From Demequina subtropica (GTDB lineage: Bacteria; Actinomycetota; Actinomycetes; Actinomycetales; Demequinaceae), in assembly GCF_000971235.1 (NCBI RefSeq), contig NZ_BBMB01000004.1, positions 86,988 to 150,987 of the forward strand: 64,000 nt of DNA, in the 5' to 3' direction. The notes under the pieces were generated by a model. The model was not told the origin of the DNA. It worked only from the letters and a program-made list of their open reading frames with translations, and searched no databases. This document shows positions 40,498 through 47,972 of the stretch, in pieces. The translations under genes and the position numbers were made by a program. Position 1 is the stretch's first letter; each line of letters starts with the position of its first letter.

Positions 40498-41832
40498 GTG
40501 GCACACGCCCCCGCCGGGCTCAGCCCCGCCCGCATCGCCGCCGCGCGCCGCGGCGTGCTCGCGATCTTCTGGATCATGGGCGTCTTCATGGCGACGCAGG
40601 TCTCGCGCTACCCGACCATCACCGAGCTGCTCGACGTCTCGACCGGCGAGCTGGCGCGGCTGCTGCTGTTCGGCGCGCTCGGCGCGCTGTGCGCGCTGCT
40701 CGTGACGGGCTGGTCCGTGGCGCGCTTCGGGACGCGTGAGCTCCTGTGGTGGTCGTCCTTCGGCTTCCTCGCGGCGATCGCGCTGCTGGGCGCCGCGACC
40801 GCGTGGGCCTCCCAGCCGCTCTTCGCCGTCGCATCGTTCCTGGTGTCGGTCGGTTTCGCGGTGACCAACGTGAGCATGAACGCCGAGGCCGCCGCGGTGG
40901 AGCGGGCGATGGAGCGCGCCGTGCTCCCGCAGTTCCACGCGGCGTTCTCCGTCGGCATGGCGATGGGGCTCGCGCTCGGCGCCGCGGTCTCCCACCTGGG
41001 CGTCGCGCCCGTGTGGCACTTCCTCGGGGTGGGCGTGGTGCTCACCGCGCTGCGGCTCGCGGTGCTCCCGGCCGCCGTCATGGACGGGCGCCCGCGGCCG
41101 GACGATGCGCGCCCCGGGCTGGGCGGCCCCTTCGCGGCCGCGCGCGACGAGTACCGCGACCGCCGCGTGGTGCTCATCGGCCTCATCGTGTTCTCCGCGT
41201 CGACCATCGAGGGGGCCGCCGCGCAGTGGGCGTCGCTCGCCGTGGTGGAGGCGTTCGACCAGCCCGAGGCGGTCGGCGACCTCCTCTACTGGGTGTTCGT
41301 GGTCGCGATGGTGACGCTTCGGTGGGGCGGCGCCGCGGTCATCGGCCGGCTGGGCCGTGTGGTCGCGCTACGGGCCTCCGCCGCGCTGGTGATCGCGGGC
41401 GTCGCGATCTTCGCGTTCGCGCCCGCGCTCGCGCTCGTGCCGGTGGGCATGGTGCTGTGGGGGCTCGGCGCCGCGCTCGGCGTGCCGATCGGCTTCTCCG
41501 CGGCCTCGGACGAGCCCGACAAGGCCGCGGCGCGCGTGGCGGCCGTGTCCTCGTTCTCGACCATCGCGGGCCTCGTGATGCCGCAGGTGATCGGCCACCT
41601 GGGCGACCTGGTCGAGCTGCGCAAGGCGCTCCTCGTCACCGTGCCGGCGGCGGTGCTGTCCTTCCTGATCGCGCGCGCGGTGCGACGCGAGGGCCCGCTG
41701 TTCCGGTCGCATCGTGCCCTCGCGCGCCGCGTCGAGGACGAGGCGGCGCGTGACGAGGCCGCGGCCGTGGTCGCCGACGGTCTCGAGCCCGTCCAGGCGC
41801 TCCCGGAGGAGGACGCCCCGGTCGAGCGATGA
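40498..41832 (+). CDS. MFS transporter (YbjJ-like), paralogue 1
   Basis: A 444-residue 12-segment MFS protein. The NVSMNAEAAAVERAMERAVL and QFHAAFSVGMAMG motifs place it near YbjJ-type exporters. The GTG start has AGGAGGAG just upstream; a -10 TAGCCT lies at 40456-40461. It shares several motifs with the next gene, so the two are tandem paralogues. Substrate unknown. Confidence 0.87.
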   Translation: MAHAPAGLSPARIAAARRGVLAIFWIMGVFMATQVSRYPTITELLDVSTGELARLLLFGALGALCALLVTGWSVARFGTRELLWWSSFGFLAAIALLGAATAWASQPLFAVASFLVSVGFAVTNVSMNAEAAAVERAMERAVLPQFHAAFSVGMAMGLALGAAVSHLGVAPVWHFLGVGVVLTALRLAVLPAAVMDGRPRPDDARPGLGGPFAAARDEYRDRRVVLIGLIVFSASTIEGAAAQWASLAVVEAFDQPEAVGDLLYWVFVVAMVTLRWGGAAVIGRLGRVVALRASAALVIAGVAIFAFAPALALVPVGMVLWGLGAALGVPIGFSAASDEPDKAAARVAAVSSFSTIAGLVMPQVIGHLGDLVELRKALLVTVPAAVLSFLIARAVRREGPLFRSHRALARRVEDEAARDEAAAVVADGLEPVQALPEEDAPVER

Positions 41833-41914
41833 GGCGCCCCTGCCACGGTGTCGGTCCCCGGTGCTAGCGTCGGGAGGGTCCTGGCGCTGAGGGACGATGC
41901 GGAGGGGGAGCCGC

Positions 41915-43204
41915 ATGGAGGCATCGTCGGTCGATGCGCGCCGCGTGCGTGCAGCGCGCGTGGGCGTGCTCGTGCTGTTCGTCGGCATGGGGATCATGCT
42001 GGGCACGCACGTGTCGCGCGTCCCCAGCATCCGCGACGCGCTCGGGCTCACGCCGGCCGGCCTCGCCGCGCTGTTCATCATCGGGTCGGTCGGCGGGCTC
42101 GTCGCCTTCGCGCTGCTCGGCGGCCTGGTCGCGCGCATGGGCTCGCTCGCGCTCATCCGCCTGGCCTCGGGGGCGACCATCGTGGGGTTCTGGGCGATGG
42201 GGTACGCCGCGCATCTGGGCACGTCGCTCGGCTTCGCCCTCGCGCTGTTCGTGACGCTCGGCGCGTTCGAGACCGTCAACGCGCTCGCGAACGCCGAGGC
42301 CGCGACCGTCGAACGCCTCGTGGGGCGCTCGATCATGTCGCAGTTCCACGCCGCGTTCTCGCTCGCGCTGCTCGCGGGCGTGGGCATCGGTGCGCTGTAC
42401 TCGCACGCGGGCGTGGCGGTAGGCGTGCACTTCGCGGTCAACGTCGCGGTGGTCGGCGCGGCGTTCCTCGCGGTGGCGGCCGTCGCGATCATCGACGGTC
42501 GCCCGCCGCCCGCGGACAGCGTCGAGAGCAAGGACGGGCTGTTCGTCACGCTCAAGGTGGCGGGGCGGGAGCCGCGCACGCTCGCGCTCGGCTTCATCCT
42601 GTTCTGCGCGTTCACGGTCGAGATGGGCGCCGCGGACTGGGTGCCGCTCGCGATCGTCGACGACTTCGGTCGCACCGAGGCGCTAGCGGCCGCGCTCTAC
42701 GCCGTCCTGGTGGTCGCGCAGAGCGTGATCCGGATGATGGGCGCGCCGCTCATCGACAGGCTCGGCCGCGTGACCGTGCTGCGGGCCTGCGCGGTGCTCG
42801 TCGCCGCGGGCGCCGTGGTCTTCGCGTTCACGCCGGCCTTCTGGGGGGTGCCGCTCGCGCTGCTGATCTGGGGTTGCGGCGTCTCGTTCGGATACCCGCT
42901 CGCGATCTCGGCCGCCGGCGACGACCGCACCCACGCGACCGCCCGCGTGGCCGCCGTCGCGGCCTTCGGCACCATCGCGGGCCTCACGATGCCGCAGGTC
43001 ATCGGGTTCATCGCGGAGCACATCGAGCTCCGCAAGGCGCTCCTCGTGACGGTGGTCGCGGCCGTGGCCATGTTCGCTCTCGCGCCGGCCGCGCGGCCGC
43101 TCGTCGCTGCGCCCGGGGCCCTGGGGGCGGGGGCCGGGGCCGGCGCCGGTGCGACCGAGCGGGACCGGGAGGAGGCGCGGGACGCCGATACCCTGGGACC
43201 ATGA
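41915..43204 (+). CDS. MFS transporter (YbjJ-like), paralogue 2
   Basis: A 429-residue MFS protein. NALANAEAATVERLVGRSIM, SQFHAAFSLALLAG and TMPQVIGFIAEHIELRKALL echo paralogue 1. The chosen ATG 41915 has GGAGGGGGAG upstream; ATG 41897 lacks one. Its stop overlaps murB (ATGA), and the Gly/Ala-rich C-terminus hosts the murB -10. Confidence 0.87.
   Translation: MEASSVDARRVRAARVGVLVLFVGMGIMLGTHVSRVPSIRDALGLTPAGLAALFIIGSVGGLVAFALLGGLVARMGSLALIRLASGATIVGFWAMGYAAHLGTSLGFALALFVTLGAFETVNALANAEAATVERLVGRSIMSQFHAAFSLALLAGVGIGALYSHAGVAVGVHFAVNVAVVGAAFLAVAAVAIIDGRPPPADSVESKDGLFVTLKVAGREPRTLALGFILFCAFTVEMGAADWVPLAIVDDFGRTEALAAALYAVLVVAQSVIRMMGAPLIDRLGRVTVLRACAVLVAAGAVVFAFTPAFWGVPLALLIWGCGVSFGYPLAISAAGDDRTHATARVAAVAAFGTIAGLTMPQVIGFIAEHIELRKALLVTVVAAVAMFALAPAARPLVAAPGALGAGAGAGAGATERDREEARDADTLGP
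43189..43194 (+). promoter_or_regulatory. Leaderless -10 of murB
   Basis: TACCCT, then 6 nt, then ATG 43201; lies inside the end of the MFS gene, giving murB a promoter of its own. Confidence 0.45.
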
Positions 43205-44250
43205 ACCTCGCCTCGCTGACCACCCTCCGTGTCGGCGGCCCGGCGCATGAGCTGCGCGAGGCGGAGAGCGAGGGTGACCTCATCGACGCGGTGCGGTCGG
43301 CGGACGCGGGCGGCACCCCGTTGCTCGTGGTCGGCGGAGGTTCGAACCTCCTGGTCTCGGACGAGGGCTTCGACGGCGTGGTGGTCCGGGACGCCCGCGC
43401 CGAGGTGAGCCTGGTCAACGACGGCGCCTGCGGCGGGCTGTCCATCACGGCGACCGCGGGCACGCCGTGGGACGCGCTCGTCGCGCAGGCGGTGGAGTCC
43501 GAGTGGAGCGGCTTCGAGGCGTTGTCCGGCATCCCGGGCTCCGCGGGCGCGACCCCGGTGCAGAACGTCGGCGCGTACGGCGCGGAGGTCAAGGACATCG
43601 TCGCGTCGGTGCGCACGTGGGACCGCGAGGCGGGCGCCGTGGCCACGCTGCCGCTGGTCAAGGCCGAGTTCGGCTACCGCGACTCGATGTTGAAGCGCAC
43701 GATGACCCACGGCCCGTGGGGCCCCACGCCCCGGTACGTCGTCATGGACGTGACGTTCCACACGCGGATGGCAAGCCTCTCTGCGCCCGTGCGCTACCAG
43801 CAGCTCGCGACCGCGCTCGGCGTCGAGCTCGGGGCCCGCGTGCCCATCACGGAGGTGCGCGCCGCGGTGCTCGAGCTGCGCGCCTCCAAGGGCATGGTGC
43901 TCGACCCGGCCGACCACGACACCTGGAGCGCCGGGTCCTTCTTCACCAACCCCATCGTCCCCGAGGCTGCGGTGCCCGTCGACGCCCCGCGCTATCCGGC
44001 CGCCGGCGACGGCCTGGTCAAGACGTCGGCGGCGTGGCTCATCGAGCACGCCGGCTTCGCGAAGGGCTTCGGCGTGGTCGACGATGCGCGGGCCACGCTG
44101 TCGACCAAGCACACGCTCGCGCTCACCAACCGGGGCGACGCGACGGCGGCGGACGTGGTCGAGCTCGCGCGCGCGGTCCGCGACGGCGTGCGCGAGGCGT
44201 TCGGGATCACCCTGGTCCCGGAGCCGGTGACCGTCGGCATCGAGATCTAG
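43201..44250 (+). CDS. murB: UDP-N-acetylenolpyruvoylglucosamine reductase
   Basis: A 349-residue FAD enzyme that makes UDP-MurNAc for peptidoglycan. The family core is TTLRVGGPA, VVGGGSNLLVSDEGFDG, GIPGSAGATPVQNVGAYG, EFGYRDSMLK and the SAGSFFTNPI active-site serine; KTSAAWLIEHAGFAKGF follows. It has the longer type I-like C-terminal region. Confidence 0.96.
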   Translation: MNLASLTTLRVGGPAHELREAESEGDLIDAVRSADAGGTPLLVVGGGSNLLVSDEGFDGVVVRDARAEVSLVNDGACGGLSITATAGTPWDALVAQAVESEWSGFEALSGIPGSAGATPVQNVGAYGAEVKDIVASVRTWDREAGAVATLPLVKAEFGYRDSMLKRTMTHGPWGPTPRYVVMDVTFHTRMASLSAPVRYQQLATALGVELGARVPITEVRAAVLELRASKGMVLDPADHDTWSAGSFFTNPIVPEAAVPVDAPRYPAAGDGLVKTSAAWLIEHAGFAKGFGVVDDARATLSTKHTLALTNRGDATAADVVELARAVRDGVREAFGITLVPEPVTVGIEI

Positions 44251-44268
44251 CCTCCGACCGTTCCCGCG

Positions 44269-44306
44269 GCGCGACGCCCGGAGGTCGGGACCCCCGGGCG
44301 TCGCGC
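44269..44306. terminator. Bidirectional terminator after murB
   Basis: A perfect 13-bp stem GCGCGACGCCCGG/CCGGGCGTCGCGC with a 12-nt loop, between murB and the convergent ABC permease. Confidence 0.8.
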
Positions 44307-44322
44307 ATCGTCCGCGCGTCCG

Positions 44323-46872
44323 TCAGCCGTCGAACGCGATCGCCTCGAGCACGTCGAGCTTCGCGGCGCGGCGAGCCGGCCACCAGGCCGCGACGATGCC
44401 CGCGACGATCGCCAGCGCCGTGTAGACGGCGAGCAGGCCCCACGGGACGGCCACGGTGTCGAAGCCGAACTCCTCGAGAGCGCGGATCAGCGCGATGCCG
44501 AGCGCGACGCCCAGGATGATCCCGAGGACCGCGCCGAACACGCTCATCACCACGGACTCGATCCGGATCATCCGGCGCACGGAGCGGCGCCGCGAGCCCA
44601 CGGCCCGGAGCAGCCCGATCTCGCGAGTCCGCTCCGTCACCGACAGCATCAGGGTGTTGGCCACGCCCAGGACGGCGATCACGAGCGCTCCGGACAGCAG
44701 CGCGGTGATGACCGCGAGCATGAGGTCGATGAGCTGGTTCGCGAGCTCGAGCAGGTCGTCCGGCGTCTGCAGGGCGAACAGCGGGAGCTCCTCGGCGGTC
44801 CAGGCCTCGAGGTCCGTCCCCATCTGGGCGAGGTCCGCGCCGGCCTCCGCGGTGATCATGTACTGCCAGATCTCGACATCGTCGGAGAGCTGCTCCGCCT
44901 GGGCGAAGTCGATGAAGTACTGGCCGTCGCCCTCGACCGTGTACTCGCCGGTGACCTCGAGCGTGAGGCTGCCGTCGGGTCCGTCGAAGGTGAGCGTGTC
45001 GCCGATCGCGGTGCCGGCCTCGAGCACGGACGAGGCCACGAAGACGCCGCCGTCGATCTCCGCCAGCGAGGGCTCGGTCTCGTACGCGTAGCCCTCCTCG
45101 GCGGTGGCGGTGTCGAGCACGGTGATCTCGGCGGGAGCGCCGTCGACATCGGCCTCGACGTAGCCGCCGCGGGTGACGGTGTCGACGCCCGCGACGTCCT
45201 TCAGGCCGGAGACGTACGCTGCGTCGTCCGGGCCGGGGATGGTCGTCGCGACCACCAGGTAGTCGGCGCGGAGCTGGCCCGCCACCGCATCGTTCGCCAC
45301 GGCCTTGACCGTCTGCGTCACGGTGGCGGTCATGGCGAGGAGCATCACGCCGATCATGAGCGCGGCCGCGGTGTTGGCGCTGCGGCGAGGCTCGCGGTGG
45401 ATGTTGGTCGCGGCGAGCTTGCCGTCGACCCGCCACACCCGCGCGAGCAGGTCGCGCATCCCGAACGCGAGCGGCACTAGCAGCTGCGCCGCGAGCAGGG
45501 TCACGCCGAGCACGAGCAGCACCGCGCCCGCGCCCACGTAGACGTACGGTCGCTCGAGTCCCGCATAGAGTCCCACCGCGGTGAGGCCCGCGCCGGCCAG
45601 CGCGAGGGCGCCGCCCACGATGTTGCGCATCGTGAGACCCCGCCGGTTCTGCACGGCCGCGTCCCGCATGGCCTCCATCGGGGAGATGCGCGAGGCGTGG
45701 ATGGCGGGCAGCAGGGCCGACGCGACGGTCACCAGGATGCCGACCGCGAAGCCCCACACGATCGCGTCGAGCGGGATGATCGGCGCGGCGAACGACTCGC
45801 CCGGGCCGAGCGCCTTGAGGAGCCAGATGATGCCGCCCGCGAGCGCGTAGCCCAGGAGGATGCCGGTGACCGACGCGACGATGCCGATGAGCAGCGCTTC
45901 GCCGAGCACCATGCTGCGGACCTGCTGGCCCTTCACACCGACCGCCCGCAGCAGGCCGAACTCGCGGGTGCGCTGCGTGACGATGATCCGGAACGTGTTC
46001 GCGATGATGTACGCGCCGACGAACAGCGCGACGAACGCGAACGCGAGCGTGAAGACGTCGACCGCCTTGAGGGCCTCGCCGAGCGACTGAGCCTGCTCCT
46101 CCGCCTTCGCGGCGCCGGTGAGCGCGCGGGCACCGTCGGGGAGCGCGGCGTCGATCGCGGTGGCCACGGCCGCCGCGTCGGCGCCGTCCTCGATGCGCAC
46201 GTGGATGACCGACCACCCGTGGTCGCCGCCAGCGATGGCATGCACGCCCTCGAGGGTGGTCCAGACGAGCGTCGCGCCCTGGGTGTTGTTGCTGTCTCCC
46301 CACGTGGCGGTGCCGACCACGGTCGCGGAGGTGGTGCCCGCGACGCCGCCGACCACCAGCTGCTGGCCCACGGAGATCCCCGCGTTCTCGGCGGTGTCGA
46401 CGTCGACCACCAGCTCGTCCGCCGCCTCGGGGGCGCGGCCGTCGACGATGGTCGCGGAGTCGAAGTCCTCGACGCCGGTCCAGTTGAAGAACAGCGTGGG
46501 CGGGCCGAAGCCGCCGCCTCCCGAGAGGGTCTCGCCGTCCGTGTCGATGAGCGCGCCCATCGCCTCGGTCGAGCCCATCGCGAGGTCCACGCCCGCCGTG
46601 CTCTGCGCGGTCTGGACCACCGCGTCGTCGAGGCCGTCGGCCAGGCTCTCGCCCGAGGTCGGGTCGCCGACCTCTCCGTCATCGGTGACGGGTTCGACGA
46701 TGACGTCGACGCCGTCGTAGATCTCGCCGAACAGCTGGGTGAAGCCCCGATCGAGCGAGTCGGTGAAGATGTGCGTCGCCGCGATGAGCCCCACGCCGAG
46801 CGCGACCGCGAACGCGGTCAGCATGAGCCGCTTGGGGTTGTGCCGGACGGACTTGGCTGCCAGGCGGAACAT
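44323..46872 (-). CDS. FtsX/MacB-type ABC exporter permease 1
   Basis: An 849-residue permease with two MacB-like halves. TM1 (residues 18-40) is followed by an extracytoplasmic domain, then FtsX segments near 265-400 (TFRIIVTQRTREFGLLRAVG) and a second half with TNIHREPRRSANTAAALMIG, another extracytoplasmic domain and C-terminal FtsX segments. It overlaps its ATPase gene (ATGA). Close paralogue of permease 2. The cargo is unknown; lipids, peptides or antimicrobial export are typical. Confidence 0.92.
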   Translation of the reverse strand: MFRLAAKSVRHNPKRLMLTAFAVALGVGLIAATHIFTDSLDRGFTQLFGEIYDGVDVIVEPVTDDGEVGDPTSGESLADGLDDAVVQTAQSTAGVDLAMGSTEAMGALIDTDGETLSGGGGFGPPTLFFNWTGVEDFDSATIVDGRAPEAADELVVDVDTAENAGISVGQQLVVGGVAGTTSATVVGTATWGDSNNTQGATLVWTTLEGVHAIAGGDHGWSVIHVRIEDGADAAAVATAIDAALPDGARALTGAAKAEEQAQSLGEALKAVDVFTLAFAFVALFVGAYIIANTFRIIVTQRTREFGLLRAVGVKGQQVRSMVLGEALLIGIVASVTGILLGYALAGGIIWLLKALGPGESFAAPIIPLDAIVWGFAVGILVTVASALLPAIHASRISPMEAMRDAAVQNRRGLTMRNIVGGALALAGAGLTAVGLYAGLERPYVYVGAGAVLLVLGVTLLAAQLLVPLAFGMRDLLARVWRVDGKLAATNIHREPRRSANTAAALMIGVMLLAMTATVTQTVKAVANDAVAGQLRADYLVVATTIPGPDDAAYVSGLKDVAGVDTVTRGGYVEADVDGAPAEITVLDTATAEEGYAYETEPSLAEIDGGVFVASSVLEAGTAIGDTLTFDGPDGSLTLEVTGEYTVEGDGQYFIDFAQAEQLSDDVEIWQYMITAEAGADLAQMGTDLEAWTAEELPLFALQTPDDLLELANQLIDLMLAVITALLSGALVIAVLGVANTLMLSVTERTREIGLLRAVGSRRRSVRRMIRIESVVMSVFGAVLGIILGVALGIALIRALEEFGFDTVAVPWGLLAVYTALAIVAGIVAAWWPARRAAKLDVLEAIAFDG

Positions 46873-47633
46873 CAGTGCCCCATCTCCTTCATGCGGTCGA
46901 GGACGCGCTCCGCGCTCGGCTCACGCATCTGGTCGACGATGCGGCCGTCCGCGAGGAACAGGACGCGGTCCGCGTACGACGCGGCCGACGGGTCATGCGT
47001 GACCATGACGATGGTCTGACCGAACTCCTTCACGGCGCGCTGCATGAAGCCCAGCAGCTCGGCGCCCGAGCGGGAGTCGAGGTTGCCCGACGGCTCGTCC
47101 GCGAAGATGAGCTCGGGGCGGGCGACGAGCGCGCGGGCGACCGCGACGCGCTGCTGCTGGCCGCCCGAGAGCTCGGCGGGAAGGTGCGTGAGGCGGTCGG
47201 CGAGGCCCAGGATGCCGATGATCTCGTCGAACCACGCGGGGTCGACCGGGCGGCCCGAGATGTCGAGCGGGAGCGTGATGTTCTCGCGCGCGGTGAGCGC
47301 CGGGATGAGGTTGAAGGCCTGGAAGACGAACCCGATCTTGTCGCGGCGGACCTGCGTGACCTTGTCCTCGGAGAGGCTCGTGATGACGGTGTCGCCGATG
47401 GTGGAGAGCCCTGCGGTGAGCCGGTCGAGACCCGCGAGCGTGTGCAGCAGCGTCGACTTGCCCGAGCCGGACGGGCCCATGATCGCGGTGAACTCGGCGG
47501 CGGCGATGTCGACGTCGATGCCGTCGAGCGCGCGGACGGCCGCGTCGCCGGTGCCGTAGTCCTTGGTGCCGCCGCGCATGGACGCGGCGACGGCGACGCT
47601 GGTCTCGGCGATCGTGGTGATGGTGGTGGTCAT
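46872..47633 (-). CDS. MacB-type ABC exporter ATPase 1
   Basis: A 253-residue LolD/MacB-type ATPase: Walker A GPSGSGKST, Q-loop FQAFNLIP, signature LSGGQQQR, Walker B LIFADEPSGNLDS, H-loop MVTHD. From residue about 15 it is nearly identical to ATPase 2. ATG 47633 has GGGAGG at good spacing. Confidence 0.95.
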   Translation of the reverse strand: MTTTITTIAETSVAVAASMRGGTKDYGTGDAAVRALDGIDVDIAAAEFTAIMGPSGSGKSTLLHTLAGLDRLTAGLSTIGDTVITSLSEDKVTQVRRDKIGFVFQAFNLIPALTARENITLPLDISGRPVDPAWFDEIIGILGLADRLTHLPAELSGGQQQRVAVARALVARPELIFADEPSGNLDSRSGAELLGFMQRAVKEFGQTIVMVTHDPSAASYADRVLFLADGRIVDQMREPSAERVLDRMKEMGH

Positions 47634-47718
47634 GGTGTCCTCCCGATGATGTCTGCCTCGGTCATCGTCGGTCGGAGGGGGTGGTCGGCACATCGGCCGC
47701 GCGCACGGTTTGTCCGGA

Positions 47719-47734
47719 TCGTCCGCATGGGGGA
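47719..47734. promoter_or_regulatory. Degenerate half-site of the LuxR-type motif
   Basis: TCGTCCGCATGGGGGA shares the left half TCGTCCGCA of the palindrome before exporter 2. It lies about 86 nt upstream of exporter 1 but lacks the right half and the 23-nt spacing. Confidence 0.25.
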
Positions 47735-47795
47735 AGGCCGGGGGTGTCGTGGGGGTTCTCCCTGCCCCCAGACATGGGGGGCGACCCCCACCGCC

Positions 47796-47890
47796 CGACA
47801 GTGCCAACGGATCCCGGACGGACGATGCGGCGTGTCGCCCGAGTTCCGTGCGACACGCCGGCGGCCCGGGACAAGGTCCGTTGGCGTTGT
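47796..47890. repeat. 95-nt nested inverted-repeat element, copy B
   Basis: Outer arms GACAGTGCCAACGGATC and GGTCCGTTGGCGTTGTC, inner arms GGCGTGTCGC and GCGACACGCC. It matches copy A (24579-24673) in length and plan. It occupies the middle of the 339-bp gap between the exporter gene pairs (47634-47972), which holds no gene. Confidence 0.65.
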
Positions 47891-47916
47891 CAGAGGGAGG
47901 GGAGGGGGTGGGGAGC

Positions 47917-47957
47917 GCGAAGGCCCCCGGGGAGCCGGGCTCCTCGGGGGCCTTCGC
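47917..47957 (-). terminator. Terminator of exporter 2
   Basis: A 20-bp stem (GCGAAGGCCCCCG with matching arm, one mismatch), 15 nt past the permease 2 stop on the minus strand. Confidence 0.85.
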
Positions 47958-47972
47958 CTTGTGCCGGCAGGC

